Assembly: GCA_965368085.1 (NCBI GenBank)
Contig: CBDULP010000010.1
Coordinates: forward strand, 1 to 64,000
Length of the DNA stretch: 64,000 nt
DNA from: Peptoclostridium sp965368085
GTDB taxonomy: Bacteria > Bacillota > Clostridia > Peptostreptococcales > Peptostreptococcaceae
Direction: 5' to 3'
The notes under the pieces were generated by a model that was given only the letters and a program-made list of their open reading frames with translations, was not told the DNA's origin and searched no databases. The first letter of the stretch is position 1. Each line of letters starts with the position of its first letter. Position numbers and translations under genes: made by a program. This document shows positions 1 through 8,079 of the stretch, piece by piece.

Positions 1-165
1 ATAGACATGCTAAACGGAATACTCGACCTGCTTGTGGAAGAATCTGAAATGGCAAGAAGAAAAGAGTCGGTTCAGCTGAAGCAGAAGAGTTACAAGGGGT
101 ACCTTGGGAGATATGCGAACATGGTTTCTTCGGCAGCTCAGGGAGCGGTAGTTAAAAAAGACTAA
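1..165 (+). CDS. C-terminal end of an unidentified protein (cut by window start)
   Basis: The first 54 codons form an open frame from the window edge to a TAA at 163-165. The visible tail is charged and probably helical, rich in Lys, Arg and Glu, and ends in AAQGAVVKKD. I do not recognise the family and cannot say where it starts. The acetolactate synthase gene begins about 30 bases downstream on the same strand, so the two may share a transcript. The reading frame is reasonably secure because codon use (ATA, AGG, AAG) resembles the genes that follow. The function is unknown. Confidence 0.5.
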   Translation: MDMLNGILDLLVEESEMARRKESVQLKQKSYKGYLGRYANMVSSAAQGAVVKKD

Positions 166-196
166 GACATAATTTTTTTGAGAAAGGGTGAATGAT

Positions 197-1861
197 GTGG
201 TTTTAAGCGGAGCTCAGGTTGTATTGGAGTGTTTGAAAGAAAAGAATGTTGACACTATATTTGGATATCCAGGAGGAGCGGTAATTCCACTCTATGATGC
301 TCTTTACGATGAATTTGACCACTTTAATCATGTCAGAACATCCCATGAGCAGGGCGCTATTCATGCTGCCGACGGATATGCAAGAGCTACCGGAAAGGTC
401 GGAGTTTGCTTTGCGACTTCAGGTCCTGGTGCTACGAATATAATAACTGGAATAGCAACGGCATACATGGATTCTGTTCCACTTGTAGTGGTAACAGGCC
501 AAGTGCCGAGAATACTTTTGGGAAAGGACTCATTCCAGGAGATAGACATAGTGGGGATGACTCTTCCTATAACAAAACACAATTATCAGGTGAAGGATGT
601 AAGCAAGCTTGCGGATTTAATGAGGAAGGCTTTTGAAGTTGCATCTTCAGGAAGACCCGGACCTGTGCTTATAGACATACCAAAGGACGTATTCACTTCG
701 AAGGTTGAGTATGAAAGGGCGCAGGCGAGTGAAAGCAGCAATGCCAAAGAAATGGGATTTGATGAAAAGCTCTTTGAAGAGGCTGTGGAAATAATAGACT
801 CCGCAAAGAAACCTGTGATATATGCCGGAGGAGGAGTAATATCCTCGAACAGAGCGGCGGAGCTCACGGAATTTGCTCTAAAGGGAGACATACCTGTAGT
901 TAACACTCTTATGGGTCTTGGAAGTTTTCCGAGGAACAGCCATCTTTCATTAGGAATGGTAGGAATGCACGGATATGAAGAAGCAAACATGGCAGTTACA
1001 CACAGCGACCTTATAATAGCAGTTGGAGCCAGATTTAGTGACAGGGTTATAGGAAACCCTCAAAAATTCGCACCTTCTGCAAAGATAATACACATAGATA
1101 TAGACGCGACAGAGCTAAACAAGAATATGGATGCATATCTTCCAATACAAGGGGATTTGAAAGAAATACTTGGAGAGCTCAAGGGCAGAATAAAAAAGGC
1201 AGACAGAAGCGAGTGGAACAAACAGATATCTTCGTGGAAGGCTCCCGAAAGCCAAGACAAGCAGGCGTTTAATCCTCTTAACATACTAAGCGCTGCCAAT
1301 TCGAAATTCGAGGATGCCATTGTTGCAACTGATGTAGGCCAGCACCAGATGTGGACTGCACAGATATGGAAGTTCAAAAATCCGAGGACATTCATATCGT
1401 CGGGTGGGCTTGGAACAATGGGATACGGTCTTGGAGCTGCAATAGGAGCTCAGCTCGGCAAAAGCGAAGAAAGAGTAGTGCTTGTAACAGGCGATGGAAG
1501 CTTCAGGATGAACTGCAATGAAATGGCGGCACTGTCGAAATGCGATCTTCCCGTTGTAGTGCTACTTCTTAATAACAGGACTCTTGGGATGGTAAGACAG
1601 TGGCAAAAGCTTTTTTCAGATCAAAGATATTCTGAGACTGATTCGAACGAGAAGATAGACTATGTAAAGCTGGCAGACGCCTATGGAGTCAAGGGATTCA
1701 GGGCCGAAAATCTTGATGAGCTTGAGGTGGCGCTTGACTATGCAGGCGAGAACAGAAAGCCTGTATTCATAGAATGCTTAATAGACAAGGATGAGAATGT
1801 ATATCCTATAGTTCCGCCTGGAAAGCCGATATACGAATTCATATCGGGAGAGCAGTTTTAA
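197..1861 (+). CDS. ilvB: Acetolactate synthase large subunit (thiamine diphosphate enzyme)
   Basis: It condenses two pyruvates to 2-acetolactate, or pyruvate with 2-oxobutyrate, the first common step of branched-chain amino acid synthesis. The N-terminal domain carries the HEQ motif with the catalytic glutamate near residue 51. The C-terminal domain has SGGLGTMGYG and a GDGSF...NN thiamine-diphosphate/Mg motif at about residues 435-465. RFSDRVIG and the tail VPPGKPIYEF fit the anabolic, FAD-containing type, and the length (554) is normal. The AAGGGTGA ribosome site lies at the right distance from the GTG at 197, whereas the GTG at 188 overlaps it. No small regulatory subunit (ilvN) follows. 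The next gene is convergent, with a hairpin between them. Confidence 0.93.
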   Translation: MVLSGAQVVLECLKEKNVDTIFGYPGGAVIPLYDALYDEFDHFNHVRTSHEQGAIHAADGYARATGKVGVCFATSGPGATNIITGIATAYMDSVPLVVVTGQVPRILLGKDSFQEIDIVGMTLPITKHNYQVKDVSKLADLMRKAFEVASSGRPGPVLIDIPKDVFTSKVEYERAQASESSNAKEMGFDEKLFEEAVEIIDSAKKPVIYAGGGVISSNRAAELTEFALKGDIPVVNTLMGLGSFPRNSHLSLGMVGMHGYEEANMAVTHSDLIIAVGARFSDRVIGNPQKFAPSAKIIHIDIDATELNKNMDAYLPIQGDLKEILGELKGRIKKADRSEWNKQISSWKAPESQDKQAFNPLNILSAANSKFEDAIVATDVGQHQMWTAQIWKFKNPRTFISSGGLGTMGYGLGAAIGAQLGKSEERVVLVTGDGSFRMNCNEMAALSKCDLPVVVLLLNNRTLGMVRQWQKLFSDQRYSETDSNEKIDYVKLADAYGVKGFRAENLDELEVALDYAGENRKPVFIECLIDKDENVYPIVPPGKPIYEFISGEQF

Positions 1862-1878
1862 ACTGTAATCATAAAAAT

Positions 1879-1920
1879 AAAAGACAGCAAAACGCCACAT
1901 GTGGAGTTTTGCTGTCTTTT
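1879..1920. terminator. Bidirectional terminator between ilvB and the asparaginase gene
   Basis: A 15-base arm (1879-1893) reading AAAAGACAGCAAAAC is matched exactly by 1906-1920, with CCACATGTGG in the loop region. Both arms have A or T runs on the outside, so either strand gives a hairpin followed by U residues. This suits the two convergent genes around it. Confidence 0.85.
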
Positions 1921-1949
1921 ATTTTGGATTGAATATATAATTACGAGGA

Positions 1950-2939
1950 TTAATTGTATTCGTCTTTTTCGAAGAGATCCCTTATCTCGTCAATGTTGTC
2001 AGTCTTTCCGAGCGCAAGCATGAGTTTTATTCTAGCTTTAGGGCCGTTGAGCTCGCCGCCGAATATGCATCCCATTTTTCGGAGGGCATTGCCGGCCCCT
2101 TCATATCCGTAAGTGTCGAGAACCCTTCCTGAAGGGCATCTTGACACTATAACGACGGGTACGTTTTTGCCTATGGCATGTTGTACGCCTTCAAGCATTG
2201 AAGGCGGTATATTTCCCCGGCCCATTGCCTCTATGACTATTCCCTTGTATCCGGTATCTACGCAGTGTATTATAAGCTCTGAATCAATGCCTATGGCGCT
2301 TTTGAAAAGGGCCACTTTTTCTTCAAGCATTGAAGTTTTTATATGCTGCCTTTGTATTATGTCCCTATGGAGTATGAGTATGTCATTGTCTATTATTCCG
2401 AGGGGGCCGTAAGAAAGAGACCTGAACGTTCCAAGGCTCAAAGTATTTGTCTTTGTGACTTCGAGCGCCGAGTTGACTTCATTGTTAAGAACAACCAGTA
2501 CGCCCTTGTTTTTTGCCTTTTCGGATACGGCAGTACACACAGCTGCTGCAAGGTTGCTTGGGCCGTCGTAGCCAAGCTCTGAGCTGTTTCTCATTGCGCC
2601 CACAACCACGACGGGCTTTTCACTTTCAATTGTAAGGTCCAGAAAATAAGCAGTCTCTTCAAGGCTGTCTGTTCCATGAGTAACTATGACCCCTTTTATT
2701 TCAGGATCTAAAAGCAGACTTTCAACGAGCTCTTTGAGCTTCATGAGTTTTTGTGGTGTCATATGAGGGCCGGGAATCTCTGAAAAGTTGATGATTTTTG
2801 TTGAAGCTATCTTGTCTATGTTTGTAACCATTGACATTATCTGTTCTCCGGAGAGAGAAGGTATTGCGGCGCCGATTCTAGGATCTATTGTCATAGATAT
2901 GGTTCCGCCGGTGAATACTATTGCAACGGTATCTTTCAT
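1950..2939 (-). CDS. L-asparaginase (type I/II amidohydrolase family)
   Basis: It hydrolyses asparagine to aspartate and ammonia. The first threonine motif, TGGTI at residues 10-14, and the second, HGTDSLEETA near residues 89-98, carry the two catalytic threonines and the Thr-Asp pair of this family. GAMRNSSELGYDGPSN is the usual region after the second motif. There is no signal peptide, so the enzyme is probably cytoplasmic. Its length of 329 is normal. The ATG at 2939 follows an AAGGAGTT-like site on the minus strand. The gene stands alone, convergent with ilvB. I cannot choose between ansA and ansB, and some relatives act in Glu-tRNA amidotransfer (GatD), though that family has an extra N-terminal domain absent here. 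Confidence 0.88.
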   Translation of the reverse strand: MKDTVAIVFTGGTISMTIDPRIGAAIPSLSGEQIMSMVTNIDKIASTKIINFSEIPGPHMTPQKLMKLKELVESLLLDPEIKGVIVTHGTDSLEETAYFLDLTIESEKPVVVVGAMRNSSELGYDGPSNLAAAVCTAVSEKAKNKGVLVVLNNEVNSALEVTKTNTLSLGTFRSLSYGPLGIIDNDILILHRDIIQRQHIKTSMLEEKVALFKSAIGIDSELIIHCVDTGYKGIVIEAMGRGNIPPSMLEGVQHAIGKNVPVVIVSRCPSGRVLDTYGYEGAGNALRKMGCIFGGELNGPKARIKLMLALGKTDNIDEIRDLFEKDEYN

Positions 2940-3310
2940 ATGCGAACTCCTTTTTAAATTATTTTATGAAGCGCACAAACCCTATGGCTCTGCTGGCATA
3001 CATAGTTTATTTAATATTAACATTTTTTTTGAAGTAGTCATATATATTTTACGAATTTATAAAATTGTACGCTGTAAACATACAACTAAATACCTAAATG
3101 CATAGGGCGTCATCACATTTATATTTGTAAATTTTCAATATCATGCACATGACTTTTTTCTTAGGTTCGATATCTCTAAATTGGTGAAATTATATAATAC
3201 TTATTAAAGATCGCTATTGTAATATATGACGAATTAAGTTTGACTTTATTAAAAGTATGATACTAAACTACATTTAAATGGTATTAATCCCCGTATAGGG
3301 AGGGTTTAGC
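2940..3310. other. AT-rich gene-free stretch
   Basis: About 370 bases with no convincing reading frame. It should hold the minus-strand asparaginase promoter and the plus-strand promoter of the gene at 3311. TTGACT at 3240 is followed by ATGATACTAAAC, but the spacing is short and I do not call it. No stable hairpin stands out. Confidence 0.4.
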
Positions 3311-3832
3311 ATGAAAAAAATTTTACCACTGTCTGTACTGCTGATTGTTTTAGCACTTTGCTTTGCGGTGTATGTTAGCAAACAGAATAATTCAAAGCAA
3401 GTTGTAGAAAATCTTCTTATTACACTATTTACTGTAGAAGATCATACCTCAATAAATGCGAAAGAGATTTCAATGCAATATCCTAATGATGAGATTTCTA
3501 AAAGAGTAAAAAAGTTAATGACAGAAGACGCATTCGAGGAATTTGCTCCCTATAGAGTAACAGCTCTTGTAATTCACCATGCTACGAGAAATCATTTTAA
3601 TGTTGAAGTGAAAAACATCAATATAAAAAAAATCAGTAAGCGTGATGATGGTTCCATATTTTACTCGTACAGTGGAAATGTGAAATTAATTTTCACTCAA
3701 AAAAACGAAGAAAGAGAATCTACAGTTCGCGGGAATCTTACGGTAAAGAAGATAAACGGCAAATGGAAGATTTCCAGTTTTGATGGAATATCTATGGGAT
3801 TACTCTTTCGCCTCATGAGTGACTATGAATAG
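3311..3832 (+). CDS. Membrane-anchored protein of unknown function
   Basis: A 173-residue protein starting with MKK and a hydrophobic stretch at residues 4-24, with no lipobox cysteine at a clear cleavage point, so a single N-terminal anchor is more likely than a lipoprotein. The remaining part is soluble and probably extracytoplasmic. Residues 70-155 have alternating beta-type character and end in NGKWKISSFDG, a pattern common at the end of NTF2-like or DUF4829-like domains. The ATG at 3311 has AGGGAGGG upstream. Base composition is richer in A and T than the flanking housekeeping genes. I assign no function. Confidence 0.7.
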   Translation: MKKILPLSVLLIVLALCFAVYVSKQNNSKQVVENLLITLFTVEDHTSINAKEISMQYPNDEISKRVKKLMTEDAFEEFAPYRVTALVIHHATRNHFNVEVKNINIKKISKRDDGSIFYSYSGNVKLIFTQKNEERESTVRGNLTVKKINGKWKISSFDGISMGLLFRLMSDYE

Positions 3833-3907
3833 ATTTATATAAAACAATACTTTTAGAAGCTATACCATCACTATTTGATTGCTGGTATGAAGGAGGATTT
3901 ATGGATT

Positions 3908-4057
3908 ATGAAAGACGCCTTCAAATTCTTAACTTTAATATTTATATATATAGGAATTACAAGAATATTTATGGAAATAGCAAACTTGATAGGTGAAAAA
4001 TTAGGTATTGGAAAATTTATTGTATACTTATGGGAAAAGATAGGAGGAATAAAATGA
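3908..4057 (+). CDS. Small membrane peptide, 49 residues, unknown function
   Basis: A short frame with AAGGAGG at 3890-3896 before the ATG at 3908. It encodes MKDAFKFLTLIFIYIGITRI followed by an amphipathic segment, so one membrane helix is likely. Its TGA at 4055-4057 overlaps the ATG of the acetyltransferase gene (ATGA), which suggests translational coupling and supports it as a real gene. I recognise no family. A longer version starting at TTG 3875 is open but has no ribosome site. Confidence 0.55.
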   Translation: MKDAFKFLTLIFIYIGITRIFMEIANLIGEKLGIGKFIVYLWEKIGGIK

Positions 4058-4578
4058 ACAGATTGAATTTGATTTTGCCAACACCAGAGTATAAAGATAA
4101 GATTATGGACTACAAAAGAGAATTTATTGAAAATAAAGATAGCATGGATGGTACTGCAGGGCTGAGAAATGCTGAAACTTTTGAAGAATGGTATAGTGCG
4201 TTTCATGATAATTTAAAAGAGGAAACCGTAAGACCAGGTTTAGTTCCAGCAACTACATATATGGCCATTTCATCTGATGATAGCCGTTTGATTGGCATGA
4301 TTGACATAAGACACAGATTAAACGATTATTTGTTGGAATCAGGCGGTCATATAGGGTATAGTATCATAAAGTCAGAAAGATGCAAAGGATATGCGACAGA
4401 AATGCTATCATTAGCCTTGACGGAATGTATAAAATTAGATATTAAAAAAGTTCTAATTACTTGTGACAAAGAGAATGTTGCATCAGCAAAGACTATCGCA
4501 AATAATGGCGGGATTTTAGAAAATGAAATAAAACAGGGAAATGAAACTACACAAAGATATTGGATAACTTTAGATTGA
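4054..4578 (+). CDS. GNAT-family N-acetyltransferase
   Basis: A 174-residue acyl-CoA-dependent N-acetyltransferase. GGHIGYSIIKSERCKGYATE contains the beta4 strand and the acetyl-CoA pyrophosphate loop (R-x-x-G-Y-A form). It is followed by the helix LALTECIKL and the strand KKVLITCDKENVASAKTIANNGG, a classic C-terminal GNAT half (RimJ/RimL-like or Acetyltransf_3). The AGGAGG at 4042-4047 sets the ATG at 4054, overlapping the stop of the small peptide gene. The substrate cannot be told. The open frame extends upstream to 4030 but without a ribosome site. Composition is AT-rich like its two upstream neighbours. Confidence 0.85.
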   Translation: MNRLNLILPTPEYKDKIMDYKREFIENKDSMDGTAGLRNAETFEEWYSAFHDNLKEETVRPGLVPATTYMAISSDDSRLIGMIDIRHRLNDYLLESGGHIGYSIIKSERCKGYATEMLSLALTECIKLDIKKVLITCDKENVASAKTIANNGGILENEIKQGNETTQRYWITLD

Positions 4579-4596
4579 ATTTGTATAAAAAATAAA

Positions 4597-4622
4597 CCCG
4601 CTTTCTTTGTCAAGAAAGCGGG
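4597..4622. terminator. Strong hairpin after the GNAT gene
   Basis: CCCGCTTTCT (4597-4606) pairs with AGAAAGCGGG (4613-4622). The plus strand lacks a T-run after it, whereas the minus strand reads into a T-rich tail. I take it as the end of the 3311-4578 unit, possibly mainly a minus-strand stop. A second small inverted repeat, CACAC/GTGTG, follows directly. Confidence 0.55.
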
Positions 4623-5056
4623 CTCACACAAAAGTGTGAAAATCCGTTCGAAAGGGGTATTGAGAATAGAGATTTTATTCGGGTTGTCAGGGGGATAACC
4701 ACTAAAGATAGTATAACAAAAAGCGACAAATCCCGCAATGTTTTTTTGTAATTTTTTTTGAAAAAATGTTTAAAATGAATCCGAGTGGATACAAAGGGGT
4801 GAAAATAGCCTATAGAGCCAAAGTCTTAACAAAATCGGCACGCTGCAAGTGGGATATTTGGCCATAAATATAGATTTGTATTTTGGAAAAGGGTAATATT
4901 TTTATATGGAGTACATATATATACAATTTAAAATATAACTAAATATATATAAGGCATTTGAAAAAACCTCGTATTTTTAACGGCTAACAAGTATGCAGGC
5001 AGTGTGATATAATAGAAAAAGTATGATTGTAACGACTGTAAAAGAGGGTGATTTTT
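4623..5056. promoter_or_regulatory. Gene-free region with the cysteine desulfurase promoter
   Basis: No reading frame is convincing here. An extended -10 element, TGATATAAT, lies at 5005-5013, about 45 bases before the TTG start, with only a weak -35. Further upstream are inverted repeats (GGTTGTC/GATAACC near 4682-4701, GCCAAA 4817-4822 with TTTGGC 4857-4862) that could be structured but match no RNA family I know. Confidence 0.5.
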
Positions 5057-6208
5057 TTGGATATATATATGGATAACAGTGCGACTACGAGAGTGCATGA
5101 CGAGGTCGCGGATGAAATGGTGTCATATTTGAAAAAGCATTATGCAAACCCTTCTTCTGTTCATAAAATGGGCCTTGAAGTTGAAAAGAAACTAAGGGGC
5201 GCGAGAAAGAGGATGGCAAAGCTGATAGGTGCCAGTGAAAAGGAGATTGTGTTCACATCGGGCGGAACAGAATCCGACAACATGGCAATAAGGGGAATTG
5301 TGAAGGCCAACAAGAGGGCTGGAAAGCATATTATAACTACAAGCATCGAGCATCCTGCCGTGCTCAATACGGTAAAAGAACTTGAAGAAGAGGGCTATGA
5401 GGTTACATATCTAAAGCCCGACAAAAGTGGAGTGATAAGCTTTGATGACTTCAAATCTTCTCTGAGGGAAGATACCTTGCTTGCAGCAATAATGCATGTG
5501 AACAATGAAACGGGAAGTGTGCAGCCTATAGAGAAAATAGGAAAATATCTTTCGAGGAGAAAGGGAAATAAGACCTATTTCTTCGTTGATGCTGTTCAAT
5601 CTTTCGGAAAAATAGAGTTTAAGCCTTCAAAATATGGAATAGATCTTATGTCTGTCAGCTCCCATAAGATACACGGTCCAAAGGGTGCAGGAATGCTCTA
5701 TATAAAAGAGGGAACAAAGATAAGGCCTATAATCACAGGCGGCGGTCAGGAAATGGGAATAAGGTCCGGAACCGAAAACATACCGGGCATAATGGGGTTT
5801 GTAATGGCGGCGGAAATGGCGGTAGACAATATTAAGGGCAATATCGAAAAAATTTCAAGGCTAAAGGACATGCTAAGGTTTGAAATAGAAAAAAACATAG
5901 ACGAAATAAAGGTCAATTCTCCTGAGAATGGAGTGTGCCACATACTGAACATATCATTTTTAGGGGTAAGGGGAGAGGTTCTTCTCCACTCGCTTGAGCA
6001 GGACGGGGTCTATGTGTCGACAGGATCTGCATGTTCTTCAAAAAAAAGGGGAAGTCATGTCCTTTTGGAAATGGGACTTTCACCAAAAGAGCTGGACGGA
6101 GCTATAAGATTTAGCCTTTCGGGAATGAACGACGAAGCCCAAGTTCTTGCCGGAGCTAAAATGGTTCAAAAACACGTTGAAGAGTACAGAAGTATAGTCA
6201 AAAGATAA
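5057..6208 (+). CDS. Cysteine desulfurase, NifS/IscS family
   Basis: A PLP enzyme that removes sulfur from cysteine as a persulfide. The sequence starts MDIYMDNSATT, has the PLP-binding lysine in SVSSHKIHGPKG (Lys 204), and the sulfur-accepting cysteine in STGSACSS (about Cys 326). GAGGGTGA precedes the TTG at 5057 at good distance, while the GTG at 5048 lies inside that site. The length (383) is normal. ThiI follows after 17 bases, and no iscU or iscR is nearby, so this copy most likely supplies sulfur for tRNA 4-thiouridine and perhaps thiamine rather than for a local Fe-S operon. That assignment is inferred from context. Confidence 0.92.
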   Translation: MDIYMDNSATTRVHDEVADEMVSYLKKHYANPSSVHKMGLEVEKKLRGARKRMAKLIGASEKEIVFTSGGTESDNMAIRGIVKANKRAGKHIITTSIEHPAVLNTVKELEEEGYEVTYLKPDKSGVISFDDFKSSLREDTLLAAIMHVNNETGSVQPIEKIGKYLSRRKGNKTYFFVDAVQSFGKIEFKPSKYGIDLMSVSSHKIHGPKGAGMLYIKEGTKIRPIITGGGQEMGIRSGTENIPGIMGFVMAAEMAVDNIKGNIEKISRLKDMLRFEIEKNIDEIKVNSPENGVCHILNISFLGVRGEVLLHSLEQDGVYVSTGSACSSKKRGSHVLLEMGLSPKELDGAIRFSLSGMNDEAQVLAGAKMVQKHVEEYRSIVKR

Positions 6209-6225
6209 TATATGAGGTGATAGGA

Positions 6226-7404
6226 ATGTATAACGTTATAATAGTAAGATATGGAGAGATAGCAGTAAAGGGGAAAAACAGGCCAGTTTTTGAAAAAAAA
6301 CTCATATCAAACATTAAAAACAGCTTAAGGTCAATAGGAACTGACATAAGTGTTTACAGAAAGCACGGCAGGCTATATATAGGAATAGGGGAGTATGATT
6401 ACGAGGATATAATAAAGGAAGCGAAAAAGGTATTCGGAGTATTTTCCCTAAGTCCGGCGATAATGATTGAAAAGGACTACGATCTTTTAAAGGAAAAAGC
6501 GCTTGAGCTTTTGACGGACAAGATTGACTTTGAAGACGCATCTACGTTCAAGGTGGAGTCTAAAAGGACAGACAAGAGTTTCAAGCTCAAATCTCCTGAA
6601 ATAAGCAGAGACATGGGTGGTTATCTTCTTTCGAACCTTGACGGCAGGATAGGTGTTGATGTCAACAAGCCTGACGTAATAATGCACATTGAAGTCAGAG
6701 AGGACAGCGGTCTTTGCTATGCGGATAAGATTGAAGGTTTCGGAGGAATGCCTCTTGGAACGAATGGCAAGGCGATGGTTCTGCTTTCAGGCGGGATAGA
6801 CAGCCCCGTGGCTGCATGGATGGTTGCCAAAAGAGGCGTGGAGATAGAGGCCATACACTATCACAGCTATCCGTTCACAAACGAAAGATCTCTTGAAAAG
6901 GTAAGGGAGCTTGCAAGGACACTTTCGAAGTACTGCGGACCTATAAAGTTCCACAGCGTGAACATCCTGCCGATACAAAAGCAGATAAACGAAAACTGCC
7001 CGGCTGACGAACTTACAATAATAGCAAGAAGATTCATGATGAAAATAGCAGAGAAGGTTGCCAAGATGGAAAACTGCAATGCACTTGTTACGGGAGAAAG
7101 CATAGGACAGGTCGCATCCCAGACAATAAACGGGCTTGAGGTTACTGACAATGCTGTCGATATTCCAGTGTTTAGGCCTCTTATAGCGTTCGACAAAATG
7201 GATATAATAGATCTTTCGAAAAAGATAGAGACTTATGAAACTTCAATAATACCTGAAGAGGACTGCTGTACTGTATTCCTTCCAAAGCATCCGGTTACAA
7301 GACCTAGAGTGGACAAGATAATAAAGTCGGAGTCGGTTCTTGATGTGGAAAGACTTGTAGACGAGGCTGTAGAAAGCATGGAAATTGAGACTATAAGCTT
7401 TTAA
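6226..7404 (+). CDS. thiI: tRNA 4-thiouridine synthase ThiI
   Basis: It adenylates U8 of tRNA and exchanges oxygen for sulfur. An N-terminal ferredoxin-like and THUMP region covers roughly residues 1-165. It is followed by the PP-loop SGGIDSPVAAW (188-198) of the ATP pyrophosphatase domain, and then GESIGQVASQT. The C-terminal rhodanese domain of the E. coli enzyme is absent, as in most Firmicutes. EEDCCTVFLPKHP gives conserved cysteines late in the protein that may carry the transferred sulfur. GAGGTGAT before the ATG at 6226 favours it over the GTG at 6217. It is paired with the upstream desulfurase gene. Confidence 0.93.
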   Translation: MYNVIIVRYGEIAVKGKNRPVFEKKLISNIKNSLRSIGTDISVYRKHGRLYIGIGEYDYEDIIKEAKKVFGVFSLSPAIMIEKDYDLLKEKALELLTDKIDFEDASTFKVESKRTDKSFKLKSPEISRDMGGYLLSNLDGRIGVDVNKPDVIMHIEVREDSGLCYADKIEGFGGMPLGTNGKAMVLLSGGIDSPVAAWMVAKRGVEIEAIHYHSYPFTNERSLEKVRELARTLSKYCGPIKFHSVNILPIQKQINENCPADELTIIARRFMMKIAEKVAKMENCNALVTGESIGQVASQTINGLEVTDNAVDIPVFRPLIAFDKMDIIDLSKKIETYETSIIPEEDCCTVFLPKHPVTRPRVDKIIKSESVLDVERLVDEAVESMEIETISF

Positions 7405-7464
7405 TGAAAACAGCTTGAATATAGCAATATAAATTGTACATCTTTTTAGAGGAGGTGCATTCAT

Positions 7465-7815
7465 ATGATGAAAAGCTTCATGGCAAGGTGGATAGTGTCG
7501 GCGCTGAGCATATTCTTCACCGCCAAGATGCTGGCATCGGTGAGCGTTTCGGGAATAGGAGCTACTTTGTTTGCGGCGGTAATACTAGGAATGGTTAACC
7601 TTTTTTTAAAGCCAATCGTACTTCTTTTGACTCTGCCGATCAATTTTCTTACACTGGGGCTGTTTACTCTTGCAATAAACGGGTTCATGCTGTATATAAC
7701 TGCGGCGATTGTTCCGGGGTTTGAAGTCAGAGGATTTTTCGGGTCAATAATAGGAGCTGTAATACTGAGCATATTCAATATGATACTCACAAACATATTC
7801 GACATTGAGGATTGA
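7465..7815 (+). CDS. Four-helix membrane protein of the PF04020 (phage holin 4-2, YvlD-like) family
   Basis: A 116-residue protein made almost entirely of hydrophobic helices: about residues 5-25, 29-50, 54-79 and 88-109. NLFLKPIVLLLTLPINFLTLG in the middle matches the NxxxKPil..LtlPiniLTLGLF signature of this family as I remember it. AGGAGGTG lies eight bases before the first of two adjacent ATG codons. The family is common in Bacteria and its role is unknown; the holin label comes from distant similarity only. Nothing else here suggests phage. Confidence 0.8.
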   Translation: MMKSFMARWIVSALSIFFTAKMLASVSVSGIGATLFAAVILGMVNLFLKPIVLLLTLPINFLTLGLFTLAINGFMLYITAAIVPGFEVRGFFGSIIGAVILSIFNMILTNIFDIED

Positions 7816-7817
7816 TC

Positions 7818-8006
7818 ATGAAAAGTAAACAGTCAATGAAAACCCAAAGTAGATTTGTTTGGTTGTTTTGGATAGCGGTTTTGTCAATTGTACTGCCGGT
7901 TGCCCTGCTTATACTTGTCCCGGTAGCCATAATAGCATGGGATACAATTTTACTGGATTTAATGGAAATGATTTGCTTTTGGAAAAAAGATAATCGTGAA
8001 AAGTGA
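7818..8006 (+). CDS. Small membrane protein of unknown function
   Basis: A 62-residue protein. After a basic head (MKSKQSMKTQSR) comes a long hydrophobic span at residues 13-41, then LLDLMEMICFW and a charged tail KKDNREK. The ATG at 7818 is just behind the TGA of the PF04020 gene, and the GAGG ribosome site lies inside that gene, so the two are probably co-translated. No known family is recognised. Confidence 0.6.
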   Translation: MKSKQSMKTQSRFVWLFWIAVLSIVLPVALLILVPVAIIAWDTILLDLMEMICFWKKDNREK

Positions 8007-8079
8007 ATCGAAATGTGAAAATATATTATAATGGTAATTATTCATAAAAACTTATGAATAGCCGATAAAGGGGTAAATA

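Noticed and set aside
3240..3270. Promoter TTGACT with a nearby TACTAA
   Set aside because: Spacing of about 15 bases and poor -10 match; not strong enough to call.
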